Shown here one piece after another: positions 41,590 to 53,515 of a DNA stretch of 64,000 nucleotides; position 1 is the stretch's first letter, and the number at the start of each line of letters is the position of its first letter. A program made the translations under genes and the position numbers. This stretch comes from Orychophragmus violaceus. Lineage: Eukaryota > Streptophyta > Magnoliopsida > Brassicales > Brassicaceae. Location: positions 52,028,235-52,092,234 of the forward strand of contig CM058231.1 of the NCBI GenBank assembly GCA_030180135.1, written 5' to 3'. The notes below the pieces were generated by a model. That model worked only from the letters and a program-made list of their open reading frames with translations, was not told where the DNA came from and ran no database searches.

Positions 41590-42030
41590 GTATGAAATCA
41601 AAACCACATCTATACCCTAAACCCCAAAACTTCTTTTTATTTCTCACTTATATTATTATACTTGTTGTATAGACAAACTAATGATAATTTATTTTAGAGT
41701 ATAAATAAGGTTTAGGGCTTGAACCCTAATCATATACCCCAAAACAATAAATCTTGGCTATAAACTCAGACCTTAAAGACTTAAATCCTACACTTGTAAC
41801 ATTAAACCCTAAATCTAAAACCTTAATTCCTCACTAAACACAAACCCTAAACCCTAAATTATTAATCCTTAATCATAAACACTAGATTTGAAATTTTAAA
41901 ACTTTATCTCTATATCCTAAACCTTAAAATTTTAACCCTTAATCATAAACACTAGATTTTAAATTTAAAAATCTTATCTCTCTACCCTAAACCCTAAAAT
42001 TTTAACCCTTAATCATTTAACACTAATTTA
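41590..42030. repeat. Telomere-like tract, CACTA-2 copy
   Basis: The same CCCTAAA-rich tract as 2755-3180, nearly identical. The unoccupied LINE target lies downstream near 42271-42287. Confidence 0.75.
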
Positions 42031-42419
42031 AACACTGGATAATATAACAAAAATTTAATAATTTGAATAATATAACAAAACGTTGAATAATATATAATTT
42101 ATTTGTATTGAGTTACCCCATATTGTAAAAATAACACACTAATTAAAAGAAAATAATTGACAAAAAAATTTAAAAAGAATAAAATAACAGAAATGTTAAA
42201 CTTGAAACTGTAATTAAAAAATCTGGTCTTAACAAAAACAACAAATAAAAAACTGGTTTTTCATTGGTTAAGACATAGAAATAAGGATCACACTTTTTCA
42301 TTATCCACCGTTAGATCATAATAAAATCAATCGACAGAACTCATTGTCTTCAATTCCTCTTCTCACCTTTTTCATGAAATCTCTTTCTCATCAGTCGCCC
42401 ATCTCTTCCATGGTTTCTG

Positions 42420-43150
42420 ATTTAGGGTTTCGAGTTTTGCATTTAGGGCTCCATGGTTTCATGAAAGCCCCTTCTCATCGCTTTCCAGGTCTCACTTTAT
42501 TTTGAATTAAGGTTTCTTCTTTTGTGTGTTTTGGGTTTTGATTTTGCGAATTTCAGTTTTAAATTGAGCGTAGTTTTTCAATAATCCGCTTTTGTGTTTG
42601 GATTCTCCGAAGATTTCTGTCACCGTATCTTCTCTCCGACCAAATCATCGCCGCGTCACCCATGAAGAGCATGTTGTTCGACGTTAGTCACGTTTACCTA
42701 ATCGCTGATTACAATTAATATTGGCTCTTTTATTTACAGTTGATTACATACAATTGTTCTTATTAACGTTTCTGGCTATGTAGGTGTTTGCAATCTCTGT
42801 AATGAAGTCGTGAAGTTTGTTCTAGACCATGATATTGTGTTCAGGAGCATAAGGTTTGAAGCATTACAGAGCTAAGCTAGAAGGAATCTAACTTAGTATT
42901 TTCAATGGGTGAGTTCATACACCTTTGTTTTTAGCTGTGGCTTGTTAAAGTTTTACGAATCTAACTTAGTATTTTTATTTATTTTAGGTATCAGTCTTTA
43001 CACACAGTAGTGATGGACAATGGAAGAACCAGTTGGAACTGACTCCACCAATTCCTGATGAGTCTCTGATTGAATACGAAGGAGAGATTCAACGGATGTA
43101 TGATCGAGGATTCGCGTTTTCTCGCCCTGGGATCATGGTCGGTTGGGGAA
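42420..43150 (+). pseudogene. Unidentified captured gene-like sequence, CACTA-2 copy
   Basis: Copy of 26150-26890; the frame with PPIPDESLIEYEGEIQRMY is kept. Source unknown. Confidence 0.4.
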
Positions 43151-43429
43151 GCTGTTTTTTTCTTTGGTTTGGGTTATTGGTTTAATTGTAATCAAAAACC
43201 GATAATCGGTTTAAGTTTATTAATAAAGTATTTTAATTATTTTAATATCATTTTTATTTTTATTTAATTCATTCAATTTATGATTTTATAATTAATTGTG
43301 TAATTTAATTTTTTATTAATTTCATATATATTCATTATTAATAACTTATCAATCAAACATATGTATAGATGATATTTACGTAATGCTATTATATAGATAA
43401 TTCATAATACTGAATAATGCTATTGTATT

Positions 43430-43678
43430 TTAATCTATTGCAGATATTAAAACGCTATTGTAGTTTAATATATTGCAGATATTAAAACGCTATTGTAGTT
43501 TAATATATTGCAGACAGTAAAACGCTATCTTAAAAATACAGTTCATAGCTTTTACAAAAAACGCTATCTAAAGTGCCAGACTTTTTATCGCGGTCGATGA
43601 CATAGCGGGTAACACAACGCTATCTTATCGATAAATAGCGTTTTTCGGCAACTATTAATACGCGAATTTCTTGTAGTG
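43430..43678. repeat. CACTA-2 right subterminal repeats and terminus
   Basis: AAAACGCTAT repeats as in CACTA-1, ending in TTTCTTGTAGTG at 43678 and followed by ACT. Confidence 0.88.
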
Positions 43679-43681
43679 ACT

Positions 43682-44467
43682 AGCTCCATTCCATCCTCTA
43701 CTTCCTTTCCTAGGAAGTGTCCATTGCTAGCAGTATCAATGGTACTTATCTTGGGCAAGACACTAAATAGAGAGTACTGAGAATATACTCTTCTTAGAAT
43801 ATGTGGTGTGGGCATTGATTTGTGTAGCTCTTGAACTGTTCGCATGCCTCATTGAATGTCTCATTGTTGCGTTGAGAAAAGACTGTGATCTCGGTTCTAA
43901 ACCGAGCTGTTCTTGAGATAGAAAAGAACTTAGAGAGGAAAGACTTCTTACAATCATCTCATGAAGTGATACTACCTTGAGGGCTACGACCTCGTTCGGG
44001 TTCAAGATCTTGGCTTTGATCTCCTTGAACCTATCTATAAAGATTCTAAGGGACTCGTCTCGACCTTGAGAGATTGCTCAAAGATCTGCCTATGAGGCTT
44101 GCTCTTGTATTTAAACAGAGGAAAGCTTCAGGAAAGTGCAAGGGAGCTGGTTGAAATTATCTATGGAATTTCCTTCTAAGGCTGTGAACCATTCGAAGGT
44201 AGGTCCGGTAAGATATACGAAAAAGAAACGGCAGTAGCCTGTCTCTTTCTCGTAATCGTTCAGATGTACGCGAACTATTGCTAGTCCAAATGCTTTGATA
44301 TGAGCTCGAAGATCACCTTTTCTAGAGTATTCTAGAAATCTTATTTTAGATGCTTTCAGGATAAAAGCATAGGAAATCATGTCTACGAAGGGAATTCGTC
44401 GAGTTTCCTCAATTACCCTGTCCATATCAGGAGCTGAACTTATGGCCGAGTGAAATCGATTGTTCAT
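43682..44467 (-). pseudogene. Athila-like gag, N-terminal part, copy 2
   Basis: Starts at Met 44467. The first 118 codons are open (44111-44467) and contain the gag core with DYEKETGYCRFFF and LTGPTFEWFTALEGNSIDNF. The frame is then broken, and the N-terminal half ends against the CACTA element with DTASNGHFLGKEVEDGMEL. It continues at 38233 downward. Confidence 0.75.
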
Positions 44468-45477
44468 CTGCTGCAGCTCAACGTTCGTGTGAAATATGTA
44501 TCTTTGTAAAGATTAGCGGTCAATCAAACCTTGTTGGTCAGCAGGGTGATAGATCTGCATATTTGAGTGACCGTTTACTTGACCGTTTCATGGTTGGGCA
44601 GGTCTAAAATTGAATTGGGTTCTAGAGTTATTCCTGTTGGGGAGCTCTGGCGGTTGTCTCGATGTGGAAGCGATGTCGCACACCCAAGGACACATGGATC
44701 TGGATGGTTTGATCCTGAAGGCAAAAGAGGTGGAGAGGGCAATTAGCTGCTTTTTCATGTTCATAGTGAACAATAGCAAGGTCATAAAAGCGGGAAGTGT
44801 CAGATACCTTCCAATTCACATTGGGATAGTAAACTGTCTCGAGGCGTCTGTGATGACGTAGATTCAGAGAAGTTCAAGCTCATTCACAGAGGCGGACTTC
44901 CTCTGTTGGTGAGGGGTCTCGTCCCGCCAGGGACCTTGGATTGGGAGATCTCAGCAAATTTGTTTCCGAGATCTCGTTATTGTCGGTCCAGCTGAGCTGT
45001 TAGAGCTCGGGTTGTCGATTCATGGCTTAAAGCGTCGTTGACCAACGTTGAGAGCATGCTATGGATCTCGGACAGATCATTAAGACTTGACCTTGTAGGC
45101 AAGATTACTCGTGGAAACGGGACTTAGGTCAGTTATGGTCAAGGTTCGGGCCTGACTAGTCGGGTTTTATTGGATCTAATCCAGACCCGAGGGTTTGTGA
45201 GATCTCCTGCAGAGATACTCCCTTTGGGGAGGTTGTCTCCATCCATGGTATTAGATCACGGTAGACTCGGATCTGCGACAGGTCCAGGGGGCTCGGTCTC
45301 GTTTCCAGAGACTGTCAACTCTGTTCCCATAGGAGCGTCGACCGGTGGGGTCAACTGCTCAGTATCTGTTGAGACTGGTTGTTTTGAGCTAGATTTTGTG
45401 AGTTATGTTTTTTCCTCACCCATTTCGTTTTTAGAGATATTTTATCAGATCTTTCTTATATAGGATACTATGATCGT
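44468..45477 (-). other. Gypsy leader, copy 2
   Basis: Non-coding leader, counterpart of 28199-29216. No supported ORF. Confidence 0.5.
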
Positions 45478-45497
45478 CCCCACAGACAGTGCCAAAA

Positions 45498-45945
45498 TGT
45501 GGATCCAAAAATCCACACTAAAGATTTGTAATTTAGAACGGGATTGTCGAAGGGCTACAACCTCAAATATCACACGATGCTTTAAAGAACTATCTAAACG
45601 AACAATTGGTTTCGTAATTATCTTGTATTGATGAAAGAAAATTACAAAGGATCTCAGTAGAGAGTTTACAGTGGGTTTGTAGAGTTTTTTTTATGTGTAA
45701 AAAGTGAATGGAAAAGAAGGTCCTTGGCTCAAATCCATTGAACTCCTTTTATAGCCTCTTTGATGAGCTCTCCATATGTATATCTCATAGTGATCTTGTT
45801 GGAATGATCTCTGCGATCTCCGGACTGTTGAGCTGATCTCGGAGTGATCCACTTAGACTGAAATCAGCTCGACGGTTGACTTAAATATCGGGCATATCTT
45901 TCTTCGATGCGTAGTCGTTTTCCAATTGATAAGGCCGAGATGACA
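45498..45945 (-). repeat. Athila-like/gypsy LTR, copy 2
   Basis: Single LTR with primer-site motif at 45478-45497 and a minus-strand TATA box (GCTATAAAAGG) near 45752. It corresponds to 30437-30882. Confidence 0.55.
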
Positions 45946-46150
45946 TGGGCTTCGGTTTTGGTTTGGGGTAATGTCTTTAATATTGCTATTTTTGAGAGAT
46001 AAGGTCATTGGACATTATCAACCCAAATCCGGTGCGGATTTTGGTACCAATAGTCACTGAGTTTTCACATCTGGATTCTTGGACTTTCACTTTTTCTTGT
46101 GAAGCACGGCTAGGAACCTTGTGATTTAAGTAACTTCTTGGATAAAGTTC

Positions 46151-46664
46151 CTAGATATTTGGTCCTAAATATCTAGGTGGACATTTATACCTTAGTAGCT
46201 CCTTCAGATTTTCCCAGGTGGTGATAGGTTTCTCCTTGTAGAACATGCGATCACATTTTTCTCTCAACCACCACTTATAAGTGATTCCCGTGATCTGGTC
46301 AATTGCAAAAGCTAATCTTTCTCCTTTCGAATACTGTTGTAGTTCGTCTATAACTTTCCCACTCCAGATAGTTTCTTTTATCTGAAAATGCATAAATTTG
46401 AAAATCATAAGCAGACTGATGATAAGAATGATAATGAACCACTGATTTAGAAGTATGTGAAGTTTGATGTGGTCTTCTCCATGTTAAGCTCCTTGTGGTG
46501 TATGATAGCTTGAAAGTTAGCTCTCTACGGCCTGAAACTACTTCCTCATACAACTTATGCTTGCTTAAAATGTATCGAACATAATCTTGTGGTTCAAGCT
46601 CAAGTTCACCTCTGTTTGAATCATGGAAATAATTTTCTCTCCTCTCTGACCATAAATCTTCCAT
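46151..46664 (-). pseudogene. Second gypsy gag remnant, copy 2
   Basis: Better preserved than copy 1. The frame from 46664 and the frame from 46408 overlap and together show the gag core ending KCPPRYLGPNI, with one frameshift between them. No knuckle follows. Confidence 0.68.
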
Positions 46665-46991
46665 GTAATCATCCTCCTCATCACATTTGTTCTAGTCAGA
46701 ATAAAATCCTTTACTTCCATCACAGCCATAATGAAGGAAATGATAAATTCTACAGATGATGCCTTTCGTCAGGAATTTTAACAAAGGAGAAAAAAAAGAG
46801 ATCCCCAATGAGAGACACAGAGCATCATAAGAAACCAAGTTCAGATTATGGAAAAGTTCATTTGGACGAAGATTTTGACATACAAAAGAAGATCATAGAT
46901 AAAGAAGAAGAGCTAACCTTGATCACGGATCATAGGAAGATCTCAAACCCTGAGATCATTTAAACTAGTAATGTAAAACTAACTAAGGTAA

Positions 46992-47267
46992 GTGATCAAT
47001 TTTGCCAAATTGTTTTTCAATAGTTCTCATGACGTGATAACACTCCTGTCTTATCTAAAAGAAGCTGAGAAAGGTACATGTGAAAAGGAGAAATGTCCAG
47101 AAGCACATCTCACTTATTTTATCCAGATAAGGCATATGAGCAACCTACACAACGTGCAACCCCTAATCTTACTCCAAAAGAGTCTATGCAACACATTTTT
47201 CTTGGTACCCAGAACGAGTGAAGCTCATAACCCGATACAATATTGGCAAAACTTCATAACAGGTCAT
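46992..47267 (+). pseudogene. Gypsy gag linker remnant, truncated copy
   Basis: Matches 31929-32206, then jumps to the sequence at 33150 of copy 1. The zinc knuckle and TTGACC cluster are absent because of the 943-bp deletion. Confidence 0.5.
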
Positions 47268-48008
47268 TGTGAGAGGAGTCCACTGGAGACTTGACCGGAA
47301 AGGAGATGATCGACGGTTAGGAAATCCGGCAAGAGAGATTCTCCAGCGAGACTTGACCAGCGGCGAGAATACTCCGGCGATGGTGATTTGCTCCGGTGAG
47401 ATCTTCGGTGATGAGGAAACCGGCGTATCAAGATGGAGAGGCGGTCTGACAAGAAGAAGAAGAAATCCAGCAAAACTTAACCAGCAGCAAGCTTCTTCGG
47501 CGGTAAGGAGAATCCAATGACGGCTAGCGGCTTCTGACAACTTCTCCGACGATAGTAAATGCTCAGGTGACGGCGAGGAGAGGAAGAAAAGTGAATCGGC
47601 GAGTGATGAGAGAGAGAGAGAGAGGGGTGGGGAGCCGGCTGAAGAAAGATGAAGCCGCGGCGAAGCTTCAAAGGCGGAGACTTTTCCGGCGACTTCTTTC
47701 GGCGGCCAGGAGTGTTCTCCGGCGGAGATTTTCGAGCTTCCCTCCTAGGTTTCAGATCTATAAGTTAATTAAGCAGATTCAGCTGGGTTTAGAAATTCTT
47801 TTAGATTTTTGGCCAGGAGTGTTCTTCGTCTTCTAAGTAACTTCTTCAAATAAAAAGAGAGTCACTTGGCCCACCTAACCTTTCCATCTTCTGTTGGTAA
47901 ATTTACCAAAATGCCCTTATCTTCTAAAAATTGCATAAACACCATATGACAACTTCTCGTTGACTTTGGAACTATCCGTTGACCATGTCTTGAGAAAGGG
48001 GTATTACA
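47268..48008 (-). repeat. LTR-like sequence, truncated copy
   Basis: Counterpart of 33150-33888, ending at the TGTAATACCC border on the minus strand next to the purine tract. It carries a GA-run near 47608-47623. Confidence 0.4.
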
Positions 48009-49199
48009 TTCTTCCCCACTTACATGAATTAGACCACGAATTCTCCGTTTACTAACAAACCTTGAACTCGGAAGCGAAACCCTGTAAGCTTTTTGCTTTT
48101 GAATATTCCTTTGCTATTTAACACTTTCTGATTCCAAATCCCAATCGTTTAAACTGATGCCTCTCACCCATCTTCTGATTCCAAAACCCATTGTTCCAAC
48201 TTAATCGCTTAACTCTGGTTTCCCAAATCCTTTGTGTCACCTGATGATATTTCCAAAACCATACACAAACATTCCGCCATGCTCTGACTTCTGAGTCGTC
48301 CATACTCGCCAATAATGATCCTTGAATGTCCCATGTTTACTTTGTCTCAATTCCCATTGCTTGACTTGATCCCAATTCCCACTATTTTTATCTGATACTC
48401 TGGTGATGTTTCTACCCAAAACTTCTGTCAAACTGAATTACCAAACTCTCATATGTATTGTCTTCCCCACAATTGCTGAATCCAAAACTTACTGAGCCTC
48501 AAAATCCGTACTTCCCAATTGATACCACTGAGTCGATCCTTGACTGACACTGATGCATCCAAATCTCTTTGCTGACTCATCATGCTTATCTGACTCGGAT
48601 CTGACTGTCGCTGATACCCATACTCTTTTTTTGAATAACACTAACTTTCTTATAGATTTGGGTTGCACTGCTATACTAATCCTGAAAACAACATCTTGTC
48701 TTCCGGGTTCGGGTTCGGTCTCGTGTTGCGTCTCATCATCCATCACGTCATATATCAACAAACACAACAACACTGGAATAGTTAGATCTTTTAAAACTTA
48801 TAATCGATATCACTTCTTTATATAGGTATTGTCAATTAGTACCTATCCAAAATTCGCCTGTGGCTAATTAATAATAACTTATAATTCTGCTTTACTGTAA
48901 ATAAGCATCATATCTTAACCAATTTTGATTCCGAGCTTATTTCTAACCAAATGGTTAACACCCTAACAAACCAAGCAATCCAATCACACGCAATCAAACA
49001 ATAAAGCAAATCGGCTCAGCACACGGCAATGCAATTACGGTTGTATCTTAGGGTCTTAGTGAAAAACGTCTATTTGGATCATCATTTGTTTTCATGTTGT
49101 AACCGTATTGCATTCAGTATACATCTCATGCATGCAATAAAATTACTATGTTCCTCTAAACAATAATCGAAATCACCCAACATTCACCATGTATATAAA
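48009..49199. other. Unassigned duplicated sequence, copy 2
   Basis: Counterpart of 33889-35084; no gene recognised. Confidence 0.3.
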
Positions 49200-49401
49200 A
49201 CATCCATATATCACATGAGAATTTTTTTAATACCTAGGTATGTCCGGCATAGGGCAGTCTTACAGCCCCCCCCCCCCCCAAAAAAAAAAAAGATACCCTC
49301 TACATAGCCTCTACACAATTCGATCTGTCAGTGACTTCAAATATTAGTCACGATTATATACATATCAAAAAGGTTAGCGCCCTTACTTACCTGGGCCTAA
49401 T
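49200..49401. other. Unique stretch before gap, with poly-C/poly-A run
   Basis: A run of 14 C (49266-49279) followed by 12 A (49280-49291) lies 110 bp before the assembly gap. No gene seen. Confidence 0.6.
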
Positions 49402-49901
49402 NNNNNNNNNNNNNNNNNNNNNNNNNNNNNNNNNNNNNNNNNNNNNNNNNNNNNNNNNNNNNNNNNNNNNNNNNNNNNNNNNNNNNNNNNNNNNNNNNNN
49501 NNNNNNNNNNNNNNNNNNNNNNNNNNNNNNNNNNNNNNNNNNNNNNNNNNNNNNNNNNNNNNNNNNNNNNNNNNNNNNNNNNNNNNNNNNNNNNNNNNNN
49601 NNNNNNNNNNNNNNNNNNNNNNNNNNNNNNNNNNNNNNNNNNNNNNNNNNNNNNNNNNNNNNNNNNNNNNNNNNNNNNNNNNNNNNNNNNNNNNNNNNNN
49701 NNNNNNNNNNNNNNNNNNNNNNNNNNNNNNNNNNNNNNNNNNNNNNNNNNNNNNNNNNNNNNNNNNNNNNNNNNNNNNNNNNNNNNNNNNNNNNNNNNNN
49801 NNNNNNNNNNNNNNNNNNNNNNNNNNNNNNNNNNNNNNNNNNNNNNNNNNNNNNNNNNNNNNNNNNNNNNNNNNNNNNNNNNNNNNNNNNNNNNNNNNNN
49901 N
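49402..49901. other. Assembly gap of 500 N
   Basis: Exactly 500 unknown bases, a round number that suggests a placeholder and not a measured length. Open frames spanning it are artefacts. Confidence 0.98.
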
Positions 49902-51957
49902 AATGTGTTGTCCATTCTCCAAAGATCTCTTGAGCCTTTACTCTTGGAAGCTTATTCCTACTGTGAAACTTCCAAGGAGCTTTGGGCCACTCTCAAGATG
50001 GTCTATGGAAAAATGTCTAACCTGAGCAGAGTATTTGAAGTGAAGCTGGCTATCAACAACCTCAACCAGGAAGACATGGATTTCAAGGCTCACTTTCAGA
50101 AGTTCAGATATTTGTGGGCACAGTTGGAGATGTTGAGACCAGCTAGTGTTGACCCGCTTGTTCTCAATGAAAGAAGAGAACATGATAAGGTCTTTGCATT
50201 TCTACTGACCTTGAATCCCTCCTACAACAGTTTGATCAAGCATATCCTAAGGGCAGACACACTTCCCACCTTGAATGATGTGTGTGCACAAATTCAGGAG
50301 CAAGGTTCACTTTGTTTGTTTGGAGGAAAAGGAGAGCTGTCACTACAAATAAGGGCATGTACAAGCAAGAGGAGAGGAGGATCCCTGGTGTTTGTGACCA
50401 CTGCAAGAGGAAGGGACACTTCAAAGACAAGTGATGGCTGCTACATCCTCATATCAAGCCTAACTTCACAAGCAAGTTCAAAGAGCAAAGGGTGCTTTTC
50501 TCCAATGGAGCAGCTGAACTCGGCTCCATTTCAACTCGGCTTGGGGATGGAGAAGGGAGAGAAATGGTGTCTGCTCCTGCTCCTGCTCCCGCTCCTGTCA
50601 TGGCGTTTCAAAGTTATGTGGTGAGGAAGTCATACCTTGATGCTCTCATAAAAGCCATCAAAGAAAGTTCTAGTAAAGCTATTGGTAGCTCTTTTCATGC
50701 ATAAATTAATCATAAGACATTGATAGTTGATTCAAGGGCTTCACACTACATGATTAGTGATTCAAACTTGATTAAGAATGTGAAACCTGCCTTAGGTAAT
50801 GTTGTGATTTCAAATGGTGAAAGGATTCCAATTAAAGACATATGCAATGTTAAGATGTTTGATAGAGAATCAAAAGCTTTCTGCATGCCTAGTTTTACAT
50901 CTAACTTGTTGTCGGTTAAAATAGTAGATACTGATCTTAATTGCAATGTCATCTTCAGTCCTAATGATGCGATTTTTCAGGATATTGAGACAAGTAAGTT
51001 GCTTGGTAAAGGTGTGACATAGGATAAGTTATACATGTTTGAAGACACCAACCTTGCATCTGAATTATCTGCTTCTGTTTTTCGTTCTACCTTAGTTAAT
51101 GATTCTGTTTGGCATGCTAGACTTGGTCACCCTCACTCTAGTGCCTTAGGTTTGATGTTACCTTCTGTTTCATTTAAGAATGATGATTGTGAGGTTTGTA
51201 TTCTTGCAAACCATTGCAAATTTGTCTTTCCTATCTCTAGAACTATCTATGAAACCTGTTTTGATCTTGTTCATTCTAATGTGTGGACTGCTCTATGTGT
51301 TTCTAGAGAAAACCATAAGTATTTTGTGACATTCATTGATGAGAATTCCAAATATACTTGGTTGACATTGATTCAAATAAAAGATAGGGTGTTAGAAGCA
51401 TTCACAAACTTTCAGAACTATGCGTCTAACAATTTCAATGCCAAGATTAAAATATTTAGATCAGATAATGGCGGGGAATACACAAGCAATGCATTCAAAC
51501 AATATCTAGCCAAACATGGACTCATCCATCATACAATCTGTCCATACACACCACAACATAATGGCGTGGCTGAAAGGAAGAATAGACACTTGATGGAGGT
51601 GGCCAGATCAATGATGTTCCATACAAACGTTCCAAAACGTTTTTGGAGTGATGATGTGATGTATGCTTGTTATCTGATCAATAGAACACCCACTAAAGTT
51701 CTCCAAGATGCATCACTATTCAGGTATTGAACAAAACCACACTTTCAATTCATCAGTTACGTGTGTTTGGGTGTTTGTGCTTCATTATAATTCAACGAGA
51801 ACAGAGAGATAAGTTTGATGCAAAGAGTGTCAAAGCAATGTTCATTGGCTATTCTACTAATCAGAAAGGGTACAAGTGTTATGTACCTGAAACCAGATGG
51901 GTGTTGGTCTCTAGAGATGTCAGATTTGTGAAGTCAAAGGGTTATTATGGTAAGAAG
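49902..51957 (+). pseudogene. Copia-3 relic: gag, protease and integrase
   Basis: Decayed plus-strand Ty1/copia whose start is lost in the gap. Gag (UBN2 type) shows KMVYGKMSNLSRVFEVK. The knuckle CDHCKRKGHFKDK ends in TGA (50432-50434) where the last Cys should be. Protease has VDSRASHYM instead of DSGASH. After a TAG at 51020, GAG-pre-integrase WHARLGHPHSS and the integrase core follow. HSN replaces the first catalytic Asp, while RSDNGGEY and AERKNR are kept. A stop at 51728 separates VFGCLCF. The element is cut at 51957 by Copia-2 and resumes at 59308. Confidence 0.9.
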
Positions 51958-52632
51958 TGAAGGATTATGGTGTTTGTTCAAGGTTTAATTCCCAAATTAC
52001 AACCTAACACATAATCTTAAACAGATCTAGGTTTCTGCAAAACGAATCATAAAACCAACCTGTGACATTACCTTTTGCAGCGGATTAGAGATGGTAATGA
52101 CAAGATCAGTTAGAACAGATGAACAACCTGCTCCTCCTTTGGTATCCACACTCTTATAAGCCGGGATGGCTGCTAGACCAAAGAGATGGATCGGATCAGA
52201 AAGAGAGAGTTAGAGAGAGAGACCCTCGCGGCCACAGAAGAGAAAAATCGCAGGGGATCTCTAATCCCTTAGGGTTTGCGATTTTTTACATCTCTCATTA
52301 ATGGGCCCAAGTCATTTGACTAATGGCTCATTAATCATTTGGGCCCAAGACACAAATCAGGCAAAAGCCTGCATTTTGTCTGGCCCAATTCTCTGATCCA
52401 ATACAGTAAATGCCACTGCATCTTACCGTATTAATTCCATTTAACTTTCCCGTTAGCTATGGTGTGTGACCCTTCGGGATCATACAATACTGGTAATAAG
52501 TCCTAAACTTATAGATCAAGAGCGGACTCTAGCAAGCCATCATGATCACCCAGTATTCATGACTTATGTCTGATCTCGACACTTATCATACTTTCTAGAG
52601 ATAGTACGGTAGATTTCAGGACATTCCCAACA
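51958..52632 (-). repeat. Copia-2 3' LTR
   Basis: 675 bp. On the minus strand it begins TGTTGGGAATGTCC and ends AATCCTTCA. The polypurine tract AAGTGGGAGAT adjoins it (52633-52645). Confidence 0.95.
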
Positions 52633-52703
52633 ATCTCCCACTTGTACTGGAATCCTACACAGGACATTCCCAACAATCTCCCGATTGTACTAGAATCCTA
52701 CAT
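52618..52703. repeat. 43-bp tandem duplication at the Copia-2 LTR/polypurine joint
   Basis: AGGACATTCCCAACAATCTC occurs at 52618 and again at 52661 with 43-bp spacing, so the element carries a second, slightly diverged LTR edge plus purine tract just inside the first. Confidence 0.88.
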
Positions 52704-53515
52704 TCCCTAGTCCTTTTGTCTTAATATCTCGATCTGGCATAAGGCAAGATGCGTGTCATCCTTATATAGCCAGACCATGTTTATCGGACCAGATTTGATA
52801 CTGACAATGCAAACGACTTGGGCAAGTCCGTTTGGGAATGGCCATTCTCTTACCAGCTATCAAATCTCCGATTGGCCTAGAGATATTACCTCCGTTAAAG
52901 GGCAGGGACAAATCCCATCTTGTTCCATCACTATGAACTACACAATTCATAATACACCCAACCAAGGTCCGTATAACTCCCAGTTACGAAACAGAGTTAG
53001 ACAATGATCAAAGCGTATTACTCCATCTGCAGCCACATGCATGCGAACTCAGGTCTAAGTACTATACTCTATAGTCATATATGAGAACCTTTCATGACAC
53101 AGATATTAATATCTTGTAGAGTTCTCATCAGCGGGCCATGTCCGGTCATATGTTCCCTTACATATACCTATGTGTCGACTTTGATGCCACGCATCTATGA
53201 CCCCTCGAAACTTGGTCATAAGTCTCAACACAATCTAGTCTCAACAGGTTGTTGGTGTTCCAATTTCAACAACCTTCGACTATGGACACTATGATTTATG
53301 TCACTTCGTTAAATATGGGGTTTCAGGATCAAGTCAACTCATGTACTTCGATGACCCATATATAATGACATGAATCATTTTGGAACGATTATTTATATCA
53401 CAGTTAAAATAATCCAGAAATCATAGATTTCATAAACATAAAATATTATGTTTACATGAACCTTTCAAAACAACTAGAAAAGCCCTTTACAAACTCCCAC
53501 TGAAATTAAGACTAC
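52704..53515 (-). other. Copia-2 3' untranslated region
   Basis: About 800 bp without a supported ORF, similar to 5571-6404 of Copia-1. Short frames on either strand look like chance. Confidence 0.5.

Larger units (their letters stand above)
38234..43678. mobile_element. CACTA-2: complete gene-capturing CACTA transposon
   Basis: 5,445 bp with CACTACAAGAAATT at the left end and its inverse at the right, flanked by ACT. Subterminal repeats of ATAGCGTT/AACGCTAT lie at both ends (38250-38350 and 43430-43640). Inside are fragments resembling SKL2, RPA70 (antisense) and PFK, a telomere-like tract and an unidentified gene-like stretch. I see no transposase, so it would need a helper. It lies in an Athila-like gag. 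It differs from CACTA-1 mainly by point changes and by lacking the LINE. Confidence 0.95.
43679..49199. repeat. Segmental duplication, copy 2
   Basis: Counterpart of 27411-35084. It has one 600-bp unit (about 45338-45937) and lacks the 943 bp corresponding to 32207-33149. Similarity ends near 49199. Confidence 0.92.

Noticed and set aside
49331..49933. Long open frames across the N run on both strands
   Set aside because: They consist of unknown bases and are artefacts of the gap.
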